Positions 13,530-25,739 of a stretch of 64,000 nt of DNA are shown here, piece by piece. Each line of letters begins with the position of its first letter. The first letter of the stretch is position 1. Origin of the DNA: Antitrichia curtipendula (Eukaryota > Streptophyta > Bryopsida > Hypnales > Leucodontaceae); assembly GCA_951230915.1 (NCBI GenBank), contig OX579638.1:33208322-33272321 (forward strand), given 5' to 3'. Below the pieces are notes generated by a model. The model saw nothing but the letters and a program-made list of their open reading frames with translations, had not been told where the DNA came from and did no database searches. Position numbers and translations under genes: made by a program.

Positions 13530-14202
13530 TAAGGTAGTAGGCTCTAAAAGCGACCCTTTAAGGGCTGATTCGCCTTTTTCATAGGTTTTTATGATTAAAA
13601 ATATTTTTAGGTCACTTTTCAGAGAAAGTCAAATAGATGCTGAATGTAACACAAGTGGTTTCATATTTTTTTGAAGCATTTTTGAATTAGTTATGAATTT
13701 TCAAAGATTTCTATTGTAGGTACCTTTTTGTGACCCTAGGTCTCTCAAAATCTGTCCCCTTGCAACTTCTAAAGTGATTTGAGGAAATCAAGATCAATGA
13801 TTGGCTCTTGCAATAGAAAAATAATTTTTCCTTGATGCATTCAATAGCTAAAGTGGTCCATTCAAGGATCACCTGCAATCCATTCTACAACTAATTATAG
13901 GGTCGGTTTGAAGGAGAGGGTCGCAATTACAGCACACTACCTTACATGGCCTTCATTGATGTACAAACAATATACTCCGTATGGCATTTCAAGGGTGGAT
14001 GATTTTAAAGCCCTCTGTCAATTCAACTTCAAAATTTCATGACTAATTTCAAAAAGCTCCAAAAAATAGGAAACGACTTAGGTTAGATGCTAAATCCACT
14101 TCTCTTTCAAGGAAAATTTACTGAAAAATACTTCAAGATGATTCGCCTTCCCAAAATTCAGTTTTAGCTCTTAGGTGGGTGATTTCTGGACATGTTACCT
14201 TA
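13530..14202. mobile_element. MITE family C, copy C2
   Basis: The left end TAAGGTAGTAGGCTCTAAAAG and the right end ATGTTACCTTA are inverted relatives. The right two-thirds is an inverted match to C1 (7308-7612), including GTACAAACAATATA and the GGAAAATTTACTGAAAAATA block. No coding capacity. Confidence 0.5.
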
Positions 14203-16833
14203 CATATAAATATTTTGTGTTGCTTTACAAGGATGTAGTGATTTTCATCAACCCATAACCATGTGTGTGGCATGGGTTGGTGCAAAATTAAGGGCCTTGT
14301 TTAGAAAGTCGCATGCATGTGCCTCCATGTAGACAAGCAATTGGGGCAAGAGGTAACTTTTATGGATAAGATAACTTAATTGTTAAGGCAACCTAAATTC
14401 ACTATTTTGTGTAAGTTATTTGAGTGTGAAGAATAGTTGCCCTCCACTATTGGAATTTACCTAAGTTGGAGAATTGTACTCTCATTCACTTGGTCCTCTT
14501 CGATTTATACATTTAACTTACACTACGATTGAATGTGGAAAAAGGTTGGATGACCATTATTGTTTCCTTGATTGTTACACATTTTAACTCCTAAATGCCC
14601 AAGGCCTATTTTTTTTTACCTTTCTTGGAGTTTGCTCATGACTAAACAAAAAGACCAAGTTTTTATTAGTTTTATGAATTTAAAAAAAATTATAACCGCA
14701 TAAATTCAAACTAGGCATGTTATAGAAAAAGAAAACAAAAAATATTACTTATCAATTGAAGGATTATAATGTTTGATCAAGAGTGTATTAAAATTGTGAA
14801 AGTGATTTAAAGTCTTTCAATCCACTTTTTACGCATCAAATCTAGATTGTGATTTATATTTTATATCAATTTATTCATTATCATTATTATTATTATATTT
14901 GCATTATTAACATTATTGGTCTAAATTTGGCAGCCTTTCTAAGACCCCAATCTTTTTTCTAATGCCTTTCATCATTGCACATATATATTTAAATTGATCA
15001 AATTACAACATATCTTTTTAGTAGAAAGACAAATTAGTCGATAACATATTGCTTCCTATTGTTGTCCCAAGGGGGGACTATTCTTATCCATTTGATTCTA
15101 ATGGAATTGTTTTAATTCCCTACATAGATGCAAAGGTAACTCGAAAGGTAATCTAAAAGCATTCCTCAAGATTGTAAAATAATGAATAAACCTTTTGCCA
15201 TATGTAGAAACCATGTGGTGGCTTTCATCGAATTGAAAAAATTGTGACTTTTCAACTCAATTCCATATTGAAGTTGTCATAATGTCAATCCTTTACAATT
15301 TTCACTACATTAGAATGCAACATCGCGCAATCGAACCCAATACTAGAGGACACAAACGGATTGGAGGCAATTTTGGGTTTGTGGACCTTAGGTAATTTGA
15401 AAGTAAAGCCTATCTATTAGAAATAACGTGTTGTGAGCCACATAAGTTGGAAGGATGTTGTTTCTCACAATGAGAGTTGTTTTCACATTATTGGATGTAG
15501 CTTCAATGTTGAATGGTTGGATCTTAGTCAACCATGCATAATCAAGATGTTAGAAATGGGTATCCCGGGGCTAGTTAGTATTTGGTTAATTAGATTGCCT
15601 TTTGGTTTAGGTAGATGGGGCTTGGATGAATTTCCAAGTGCCGATTGGAATGATGGAACTTGGAGGTGTTTTTTTACCCTTCATCCAAAGCTCCATGAGC
15701 ATTAGGGGAGAAAATCTCTAATGAAGGTTCTTCTTTTTTTAGTTTAGCCTTTGGAAGGTGAATGCTAAAGCAACATTTGTATTTCTTCATGAAGGATAAT
15801 GTGCATTCATTCCACTTGCACGTGGCATGACTTATTTTAGGTGGAGTTTTAGTCTAGTGAGGATTCTCTACATTGATCTCTCTTGAAAAAAATCCCACTA
15901 CACGTATGAGTATAAGTATAGCATAATTGTATGTACATTTGTTTTTTTAATTTTAGTTGTTTATTGGGGTGCTTTGGATTTTGTAAAAGGGAAGCTTACC
16001 TTGACTCCATATCCTCTTTAGTTGATTTGGAGGGAAAAACTATCATTTTGAGCATTATTGGAGAATTTAACCCTATTTAATCCAATGAATGAATGATTTA
16101 ATCTATATTTGGAATGATTGGATTGATTAAATTCATCTTCTTCTATCTTCATGGAACATTGGAGAAGTTGGCTTAGCAGGATTTTGATTTTGTTGGAGTT
16201 TGAGAGTTTGTCTTGTATCTTCAACAAGAAACAAAATAGCATGCTAGAAATGTACAATTGCTAACTTGGTTTAGGCATAAAATTCAACAGTCTTTGGCCT
16301 GCTATCTTCCCTCAACATGATGATGTAGAATATTCCACATTCTTCAACATGATGATATAGAATATTCCATCAATGGCTATAGGGACACATGACATTAAGT
16401 AGGAAAATATTGAGTATATTTTGCCACCATAAATATTTTGCCATCATAATGGTATTATAGCTAATTTTCATTCTTCATAATATGCTTTGAATGAGATTTA
16501 TAGATGAAGATTCAAGAGAGAAAAGGTAGACTCTCTAAAGGCTATTAAATATTATGGTAAAAGGATGTGAACAAGCAAATGATTGTGAATTCTTCAAAGT
16601 TGATTGAAGCGATTCATTGTCATGTACACTTTGAAGTGGGTCTTGTAAAACTTGAAAATTTGTGGGGCTTCTACAAGAGAGGAGGTTATATGAATTAGGA
16701 CATGAAGAGATGGGGTTGAATTTTTGTTGTGGGAAGGAATCAGAACCTCAAGTTGGGAGTAGTTTGAATAATTAATTAAACCTAAATTTTGCCATTTCAT
16801 AGGGACGTGCAATTAGGGGCAATATGTTGTCCA

Positions 16834-16835
<2 letters not shown>
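14203..16835. other. AT-rich intergenic DNA with an unassigned 90-codon frame
   Basis: Mostly non-coding. One open frame on the plus strand at 15,433-15,705 is 90 codons, long for this base composition, and is rich in Trp and Gly (for example LGRWGLDEFPSADWNDGTW). I do not recognise it; it may be the remains of a transposon protein. A near-duplicate of about 30 bp (AACATGATGATGTAGAATAT and its variant) lies at 16,315-16,370. Confidence 0.35.

Positions 16836-16920
<85 letters not shown>
16836..16920. repeat. (AT)n microsatellite, about 85 bp
   Basis: Uninterrupted alternating A and T. Shorter tracts of the same kind lie at 45,880-45,911, 50,896-50,936 and 55,797-55,819; two of those sit inside TTAA-family copies. 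Confidence 0.95.
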
Positions 16921-16924
<4 letters not shown>

Positions 16925-17350
16925 GGGTAAATTATATCCCTTGTTAAGCAATATTTATTAATGGATCAAATTTATGGGGTTCAATATCATTGAGGATATT
17001 TTGTGTAGTGTGCCACTACATTGTATATACTATTAGGGCATATTAGTAGCATGCAATATTCTAATCCTAGCTAACGATTAGGCCAATAAGAGTTAGGATA
17101 GACTTGTGCTAAGTCACATATGATCTAATTTAGCAACGGATTGAAGTTGAAGTAATGAAGAGCAACTTTAGGGGCTAGTGTATGCATAAATCCTAATCAA
17201 TGTACCATGTACACCAATGAGGCATAGGTGAGGGATTTGGGCAAAGCATTGAGATTTCTATGCATGTGATACAAACATTAAAATTCATTAGGGTTGAGGT
17301 TGGGGCATCCAAGGGAAACTTTAGGATTGCAAAAAGGCTTGAACTATTGC

Positions 17351-18231
17351 TTACCCCTTGAAGGACCAAATAATATTTTTTGGCAATATAGAAAATTTGG
17401 GCAATTCTCTAAGAACGTAATTTTTCTTTTTTCTTTTGAAATTTCTACACACTATTTGATTTAGGAGTAGCTTTAAGGAACAACAATTTTTTTCACTTTT
17501 AACTACATGGTTAAGAAATTATTATATGATATGTAGTTTCTTTCTCAACTAAAGCAGCATGAGAAGTTCAAAAAAATCACTCTTTCAAGAAACAAAAATT
17601 TGAAATTGCTCTTCTAGATTTATATAAACGTGGAAAGATTTAAATAATTATATTCTGATAAATGAGATGAAAGTTATGAGGAGTTTTTGTTTGAGTCAAT
17701 TATAGACTCTCTACTACAAATAAACTTAAAAGTCCTTTATTTAACTCAATTTTCAATATTTTTGAAATTAAAATAAAATTTTAGGACGTAGATTGTTTAT
17801 TACAACACTACAACCACTGGAATTGGTATTTGTCAATTTCATAACTAAATTCCTAACAATTTAGTATTTCAAATCATTTACAACTTCTATCCACTTACTA
17901 TTTTTTTTCAAGCAAGAAAATGAAATATTTTTTGTTGAAATTTTTATTATGTGTTTCCAATTTTTTTTCTTCTACATATTATGGAGAATTGCAAGTTTTA
18001 GGATCTACACATTTTTGGATTAAAATTTTGAAAGATGAAATCTAACCATTTGGAAAGAATTGAAAATACTTTTTTTGAAATCCAAGCATCATGATCTTGC
18101 AATTGGTAAGGTTTCTTCTTTTGAAAGTATAGAATGGTGTAGTTTGACAAATCAACTAAAGGATGTTACAATTGAATTGGTTTAAAAATAAATATAGATG
18201 AAGATTTTGCCTTGCTTTGGAGACTAGTATT
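17351..18231 (-). mobile_element. TTAA-family element, diverged inverted copy
   Basis: The left end TTACCCCTTGAAGGACCAAA is the decayed form of the TTAACCCCTAAAGGACC end seen reversed at the right end of R7. The interior is the reverse of the 2.6-3.27 kb blocks. The right end runs directly into the TTAA (18,232-18,235) that also bounds R4. No coding capacity. Confidence 0.5.
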
Positions 18232-18235
18232 TTAA

Positions 18236-18949
18236 CCCCTAAAGGTCCAAATACCGTTTTTTGGCAACATAGCAAATTTAGACAGCTCACTACGAACAAT
18301 TTTTTTATTTCTTTTTCTATAAAAGTTTCACACAACATGTACCCAAGGAGTAGCTTTAAGGCCCAAAAAATTTCATAACTTTTGACTACATATTTAAAAT
18401 TTGTTGCATGATATGTAATTTTCATTGATCCATGGCTCAAACAACTTCTTTAAAAATCATTTTTTTAAGAGTAAAAATTTGAAATTAGTTCTTTAGATTT
18501 ATATATATGGAAAGCTTTGAATCATCAATTTTGATTAATGAGATGAAAGTTATGAGGAATTCAAGTTTGCGGGTAGATCTATCATTAAGAGATTCCATAC
18601 ATACCTGCAAACTAAAACTCCTTATAACTTTCATCTCATTAATAAAAATGGAATGATTCATAGCTTTTCATATAGATAAATCTAAAGAACCAATTTCAAT
18701 TTTTTTTCTTCTTAAAAATGTGATTCTTAAGAAGTTGTTTGAGCTGCCCAACTTGCCTGCCGACCAATGAAGAGTACATATTATGCAATAACTTTTTAAG
18801 CATGTAGTACAGTCAAAATTGTTGGACCTTAAAGCTATTCCTTGGACATATGCTGTGTGAAATTTTCAAAGAAAAAGAATAAAATTCCATTCGTAGTAAA
18901 CTGCCCAAAATTGCTATGTTGTCAAAAATGGTGTTTGGATCTTTAGGGG
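18236..18949. mobile_element. TTAA-family foldback element, copy R4 (714 bp)
   Basis: The left boundary is TTAA at 18,232-18,235; the right boundary has decayed to CTAA. The element is an imperfect palindrome over its whole length. The left arm (with CCGTTTTTTGGCAACATAGC) pairs with the right arm (read backwards, CCATTTTTGACAACATAGC), and the centre lies near 18,595. It is a foldback form of the same family rather than a simple terminal-inverted-repeat MITE. A 94-codon minus-strand frame inside it is a by-product. Confidence 0.6.
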
Positions 18950-18953
18950 CTAA

Positions 18954-19772
18954 AGCAATTTTGGGCCTTTAAACATGAAAGAACTTTAGGCATTAATGTT
19001 GTGAAAAATGGGTATGTAAAGGCTATGCAAATGGCCTTGAAAGCCTACCAAAACTAAACTAAATAAAGATCATGGAAATATTTTTGAAAACTTGACTGTG
19101 ACATATAACTTAGGCTATATCATTAGATTGTTTGTAGCATGGAAGATGTCTTTAGGTATGTTTATTTCACATTCATGGAATGAACTCAAAAAGTAGTTAA
19201 AGGTCATGCATAGATTAATAAATGAAAATGCTAGGGATATAGATTTGCTTATGATGGACTATTTATACAACATAAAAGTATTTAAACAAAGAGGGTTATG
19301 GGCTGTTTGACCTTGAAAATTGGAGAAACAACTCTAGTGGCTATGGATGAAGTACAATCCAAATTTAAGACTAGGGATGGAGAAGCAACTACGAGTTCAA
19401 TCATGATAAAGATAAAGACAAAGAAGACAAAATGCCACTAGACTTCAATCTGAATTACTAATAGTGTGTTAACTATCAAAGTCAACATCTATACAAGATG
19501 TAAGAGCTTTAGTAGTCTGTCATAAAAGAAAAGGAGTCTTATTGTAATACCTATCATTGACTGCAAAATTTGGTAGAGTTTATTTGGTAGAGTGTACTAA
19601 AGGTGTTACTATTGCTTAGGCCCCCAAAGTCCCAAGGCCTTTTTTGCATCAAAAAACACTCAATACTACCATTTTTATTGCAAAGAGTGTCAGTAGGGGA
19701 CACAAGTGCCTACTAAAGGAAATCTAAAAATACATTATTTTATGGCCTCCATATTTGTACAAATAGGACTCC
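18954..19772. other. Intergenic DNA left of the MULE
   Basis: No gene recognised. 19,615-19,695 matches the 5' quarter of the TTAA family (AGTCCCAAGGCCTTTTTTGC, then AAAACACTCAA). The right end carries the left copy of the MULE target site. Confidence 0.45.
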
Positions 19773-19781
19773 CTTGCATGC
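19773..19781. other. Left target-site duplication of the MULE
   Basis: CTTGCATGC, repeated exactly at 32,768-32,776 on the other side of the element. The identity can be read as 11 bp (CCCTTGCATGC) depending on where the terminus is placed; 9 bp is the size usual for Mutator-like elements. Confidence 0.8.
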
Positions 19782-19834
19782 GGGACGATGCTATTTTGCG
19801 TGCGGTGAGCGCAGAGCATAGAGCGGTGAGCGTA
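19782..19834 (+). repeat. MULE left terminal inverted repeat
   Basis: It starts GGGACGATGCTATTTTGCGT and contains the paired motif TGAGCG...AGAGCATAGAGC...TGAGCGTA. The right end read backwards gives GGGGATTGCTATTTTGCGTG followed by TGCGAGCGTAGAGCATAGAG. The left copy lacks some of the short internal duplications present at the right. Confidence 0.8.
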
Positions 19835-20699
19835 CTTTTTGAAGCCCACAGTTTCCGCAAATGGGCATATTTTATAAAAGTAAAAGTAGAAGATAAAATC
19901 TAAGCCCCAGAAAAGGTAAAAATAAAAAATGAAGTACAATAGTACGACCCTATAACCGTGAGGTTAGTCAAATGTGAGAAACAATTGACCACGGTAATAG
20001 GCAACAGAGCTCGATGAAATGATAGAAATCAGTGTCTTCTAGAATAAGTTGAGTACGGACCCTATGACCGTTGTTACCTTATGGTCGTTAATATCCATTA
20101 GTCGTTGTTATCCTAAGCCCGAAGTTATCTTGAAGCCACCAAAGAATTTCCAAAAATAAACTAACCTACCTCTGGATATTATCACACCATTAATTTGATT
20201 CGAACCATCTTATATTCTTTAAAAGACTGTGACCACGAGACTTTCTCCAACAGATGCATAAAGAAGTGGAAATTATGGTCATTTTTTCCCAGTACTGAAG
20301 AGAAAAGAAATGTACTCCCACAACATCCATTCATAAAAATTATATTGTGAATGCATTCACCCATGCTAGAGAAAACAGCCTGCAACAAATTTCTGAACAA
20401 AGTGAAGAATGAAATCACAGAGACTTCACAGAAAGAACTTCCTCAGATTTCGGAGGGGCCAGTTCAAATATAATGTAAGTTGAGTTTATTCCTTAGAATT
20501 TCAGACAGTAGCCTAAGCCAGGAAGACTTTCATGAATTCATACATTTAAGGTAAACAACCGAATTCAAATGCACTCTAAATGGATGCTAAGATGAACCAT
20601 CACATTGAAATATATAGACGCTGAATATTACAAATGAAAGCACAAGATGTATGTGGGTGAATACAACTCAAACAATAAATTCGGGTAATATAGATATCA
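19835..20699. other. MULE left subterminal region
   Basis: No open frame of note. It contains ACCCTATAACCGTGA (19,947-19,961) and GGACCCTATGACCG (20,057-20,070); near-identical strings lie at the right end (32,490-32,514). Repeated subterminal motifs of this kind are candidate transposase-binding sites. The minus-strand cargo gene ends at 20,700, so its 3' untranslated region and polyadenylation site should lie here. Confidence 0.5.
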
Positions 20700-23600
20700 T
20701 CAAAATGAAAAATTTGAGGAACTACCATAAGAATCTTGTCTTGGTTCCATATCAACGTCTGCCTCGTCATCAATAAAACGACGAACGCGTCTACTAAACC
20801 ATCTACAGGGGTGTGTGGAGGTCGGAGTAGATTCTGTCGCCTGCAATGTAGCGGCGTCTGCGTCCCATGGCATCATGAAATAGTCTTTGGCCGGAGAAGG
20901 GAGTACAGTGATCACTCTGAGCCAAACGAGTGTGGGTTAGTAAAATGATCACGAACATAAGAATGCAAGCAAATAGGATAAGGCAGGAGACGTACTTACT
21001 AAATCTGTTCTTCTTAGTGATATGCCGAATAGGGACGTCTAGTGCCATCTCAGATGGAGACTCGGAAGCGTGAATTTGAATTGGAGCTGTAGCTTCAACC
21101 TGTTGGAACGGCTGCAACATAGAGCAGAAGACCACGATGTCGGACTCTAGGGCGGCAATGTGCCGTCCAATAACCTTGCAAGCTCGAACAGAATTACCTG
21201 GATTTGGATAAAGGAAATTAGAGATGATCCAAAAAGGACCCGAAATATGAGAGAAACTCAACACAAGAATAAAGAACACTCACCAATAGAAGCGAATGCA
21301 TCAAGGATGATGGACCCCGGCTTGGTAAACGCCTCGATCAGCATTTGAAGAAAAACTGGATCCTTCTCACGGGCGCCTCTCCACGGAACAGATCCGTTCA
21401 TGGACTAAGAGGCCGCAGTAGTGAAGTTGAATAACACATCGGATTCAGACACTCCCATTCCGAACTCCGCTAGTGATTCATTGGTCGCTACCGTGAATTC
21501 GCAAGAATCCAAGGCGCGGTGAATGAAGAGCTGAATCCGGAATCCTCTGCTCTGGAAATGGAGATTGCGATGAAATTGAATTAGAACAAGCAGAAATTAA
21601 TCAGTACAATGCAGTGAACAGAATAATTGATTTAAAGGAGAAGTTACCTTATTGTTTGGATTGTAAAACGACGCAGAGGGTAAGTCATTAATCCCCCACC
21701 ACTCCCGGTGCAGAACGAAGTTGTAGCCATTTGCATACGACAGCACATCAATCCGGATCATTGGAACATCTGGAACAAACAACAGAATTGTACCCGCTCC
21801 ATGAAGAAAATGTTCCCCAAACTCAAAAACACTTTCAGTATGTTGCTCAGAGTACTCATTCCATGCCGGGACATCGCCGGGGTTCTGGGAAATGGACGGA
21901 ACCCAGAGGCCATCATTAATATCACCAAGAATCAAATCAAAGCCGCTATGAGGACAAGACTTATTCAAAGCCTTTGTCCCGTCTTCATTCTTGATCTGGA
22001 GATTGAAAATGATGGAGGTCATTAGTTCAAAATGCCATAACCAAATTGCACTCGGAACTCAATTGCCTGTGAAAGCATAATAACTGAATGCTTTTCCAAC
22101 AACGCGACGAGGATGCAAACGGTGGATAACTATGTACCGGCACTGGCTAGTTTCCACAACAGCAACAAACTATAATTGGGCAGGCTAGTTTAGAGGAATA
22201 CATAAGTGTAACTCGTGAATAAGAAAACGAACCTTCAGAACAAACTTGTTGAGCGTCTCAAGGCAAGCGTGGACATCTAGAAGAGCTTCCATAATCTGAG
22301 AGAGGCTGAAATTCTGAACACATACTAAGGATTTGAGGGAATAGCCAGATGATGAAGCTGCTTTCCGAGAGGCAACTGCGCTCTTCAACCTCTGCGTAAG
22401 AAGTGATAGTGGGCTCGACAGCCCGTGAAGAGCAGAAACATGGGCATCTCGAGCACCACCTGGAGTGAGCAGCGGAGCCCTGGGCTGAAGCACCTCTAAC
22501 ACTTCCACATCCGTATCCATATCCGCTGCTCGACTTGTAGACAGTTTGGCAGTCTTCTTGGCACTCCCAACAGTGATTACATCACTCTCTAGTGCAGCCG
22601 CTGCATCTGAGGCCGCCTTCTTTCTTGCTTCTTCTTCGGCCTTTCTCTTCGAGCCCCTTGTCTTCTTGCCAAGTGCCCCCATCGGAGTGTCATGCACCGT
22701 CTTCAATCCAGCCAAATCCGGTTGCACCTTGTTCCTCAAATCAATCTCATAGGGAGGAGGATTGTTGAGAGGACAGTCAATATACCAGCCACACACTTCC
22801 CAGTGCTCCTTCGTCCACTTCTTGGCGATCTCATCCGATATCATGCAATTCTTAGCACGTCTGTCCAAGTAACTCGGGAAGAACGATGGCGTCTTGGCTG
22901 TAGCATTTCGTGCATACAGCACGAACTTAAAATATCGGTAGAGAACCCGTGCCACAGCCTTATCCAGACCAACTTGGAACTCAGGAGGATGATTCTTGTG
23001 AACACCTTTGCCATCAAACTCATGGGAAAATGCTGTATCCCAAAGCTGGATCCGATTCTGTTCCACATAATCACCAATGCTCGGAATTGGTGATTCGCCA
23101 GGAGGTTGATAACTGATCGTGACATCCAGCTCAGAGAGAGTCGCATTGAAAAATTCCTGCACAGCACTTGCCAACTGTAACATGGAATTAGTAACAAATC
23201 TAACGAGTCCAGGACAGAGTTCAAAATACTATAGAAAAGGTAAACAAGGTACCTGAGCCCACCAAGTGGCCTTGTGAAGCCAGTCCGGGAAAGCATGATC
23301 AGGAAACTTGGTCTTCGGGAACCTCACTGCTTCCCAAAGCGATGCAAGTTTGTTCCACCGCTCAAGCCATTTGACTTTTATTGCTGCGTCCATCACCGAG
23401 GTTGAAAGATACCACAACTTCTCCTGGGACATCTCAGGATCGTCTTCCCGGTTCTCATGATGAATACGAACTTGTTCCAAGAAAGCTGGTGTTTGCCTTG
23501 GATCCGCAATGGGGAGTTGTTTCTTCACATCGGATGACATATCCTTCTTCACTTTATCCACAGCCTTCCCAATGACATCATACAGCTTCCCAGTAGTCTA

Positions 23601-25140
23601 TTCACTCAATTTCTCCGGATACTTCTCCTTGAATTTCTTGGTTGCATGACTCACTGCTTCACCCAGCTCTTGCTGCAAAACAAAGAAAAAAAACTCTATT
23701 TGAAGTTAATGGTGAAAGGGGAATTTATATCCGGACCAAAACTGAGAAGGTCAAACGAGCAGCGCTAATAGGCCAAAGAAGATAACAAAGAGTTCAGAAA
23801 AACATTCATTGAAATGGACGGCCGCCATCGGCAGCCCAAATTTTGAGAATATCAAATGCAACCAGGAAAAGGGAGCGGGAAAACGGGGCAGCCAACATTC
23901 AAAAAAGGAAATGGGCTCAATCTTAGATCACATTTAAGGAATGTGAACCATACCTGATAGAGAACGCTAATTAGCCCGTCGAGCGTCAGGGTGTACCAAG
24001 TGCGAATCTTTGATTTCTGCTTCTTCTCGGCGTCAGCCAGCTCTTCCTTACTTACGAGATTCTCGTAATACGATAGGGTTGGCCAGCAATATTCTGAAGC
24101 CGGTACAATTTGTGTACAAGATTTAACTTCACGTGACAGGTCTGGTTTCTCCTGTTTCAGTAAATAAAGATTAGAACTACACAAACGACATACTTTAAAG
24201 AAAAGCAACCAGCACGAAAGTGAGTTGGGTATTACCAGTTGACTTGGTGTAAAGCTGTGAGAAGTGGACCGATCTGGCCCTCAACCTCCAATACAATGGA
24301 TTCAACCGCATAATGCCAGGACGCGTCATCTCTATGATCTCTATTTATGATTGGCAGCCAGGTCGCAAGTCGATGGTTGCCGTCCCAAACGAAGAACATT
24401 TTGCCCAAGAATTGCTTCTAGGCGTCCTCCTTCTCCAGCTCCCTCTCGAAGTCTTGGTTTGCAGCAACCCAGGCTGGACTCCAACTGGACACATCCTCGT
24501 CCGTCACGTCCTGTGTATTTCCCTCGTTGTCCTGCAAGGCTACATAAAAGACACCATGCCCGTCCATATACCCGGTACTCACAAAATGGGCTCCCAGTGC
24601 CATAACGTCATTTTTTAGGTAAGGGCGAACTGCAGCGAGAGCTTTCATCCGGCAGAGCGGGATGTTCACTTTCGACTTCTCCTTTGGCTTGAAGCGGAGC
24701 TTGTCCAGGACAACATTGGTATTGACCGACTCTTGCACGACCATTTTGTCCATTTCCTTGCCAAGCTCTTCGGCTGTCATCTCCGTCGATGCTTTCTTTG
24801 CTTCTTGAGCATCCTCGGGGGTCTCAGCATCCTCGTTCTCCAGTTCCTCTGCAAAACAAACAGCGTGAGAAAAAGCAAATCAAAATGGCAGAACTTAGCA
24901 AATCGGTGTCAAGAATACACACCGGAGTCGAGAATGTCCGGCTGTGACGAAGACTGTAGCCCACCCCTTAGCGTATCCCATCCAGGATCCGTCAAATCGT
25001 CCGATGGACCTGCACGAAGACATAATCATTCAGAAATCGAGAGCCTCCTGGCGTTCAAATCCTCAGTAGAACAGAAGGACCCAAGACATTTTAATACCCG
25101 ATGGCACCTTCCCACAGGGTTGTTCCGTGCGTCGGCAACG

Positions 25141-25284
25141 CCCCCTTAGAAGGGGTGCCGCCATCGGCACCCCGTCTAAGGGGGGGCTGCGTGATTCGAC
25201 AGCGTGCCCTTAGACGGGGTGCCACCATCGGCAGCGCCCCTTTAGAAGGGGTGCCGCCATCGGCACCTCGTCTAAGGGGGGGCT
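25141..25284. repeat. Long-hairpin repeat units in intron 2
   Basis: A 49-bp unit (CCCCTTAGAAGGGGTGCCGC...) occurs at 25,141-25,189 and 25,236-25,284, with a partial third copy between them. Each full unit is itself a near-perfect palindrome of about 40 bp, CCCTTAGA..GGGTGCC pairing with GGCACC..TCTAAGGG. It lies inside an intron of the minus-strand gene. Confidence 0.8.
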
Positions 25285-25425
25285 GAACTCAAGGCAGAGT
25301 TCCGATAGCAGCACCCCGAAGCTTAGTCCGAATAACTCAAGGCAGATTGCCGATAGCAGCAAGGCAGAGAGCCGATAACTCAAGGCAGAGTGCCGATAGC
25401 AGCACCCCGAAGCTTACTCCGAATC
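25285..25425. repeat. Tandem 43-49 bp repeat in intron 2
   Basis: Three copies begin at 25,285, 25,334 and 25,377 with AACTCAAGGCAGA followed by TGCCGATAGCAGC (small variations). The first and third continue through ACCCCGAAGCTTA. It adjoins the hairpin repeats, so the intron is an array of two different short repeats. Confidence 0.75.
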
Positions 25426-25739
25426 CCACAAAGAAAAGAACGTGAAGTCTTACCCGTTGTGTTCGTTGTGTCTTCATCGTTTTCTTTGCTGCCGCATTCC
25501 ATTTGCGCTTCTTTCGTGGTGATTCGAGATGGATTAGTCTCTGAAATGTCCTCACCCTTGTTCTCCGTGCTCACAGTGGTATTGGGGGAAGTATGCATCT
25601 TGACAACACCTGTAAGAACCAAAATTGAGGAACAAGATTGAGCGGTCAAGGGGACACAGCAAACAAACTATCACTTGAATCTTTGTCGCAACAATATTGG
25701 AATCCAATTTTTTAATCTGCCACTTTTGTCAGAACTGTC

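Noticed and set aside
20803..21279. 158-codon minus frame with a hydrophobic segment (CLILFACILMFVIILL)
   Set aside because: The segment is read through an intron: GTAAGTACG at 20,999 and an AG acceptor just before 20,914 remove it, and phases on either side agree.
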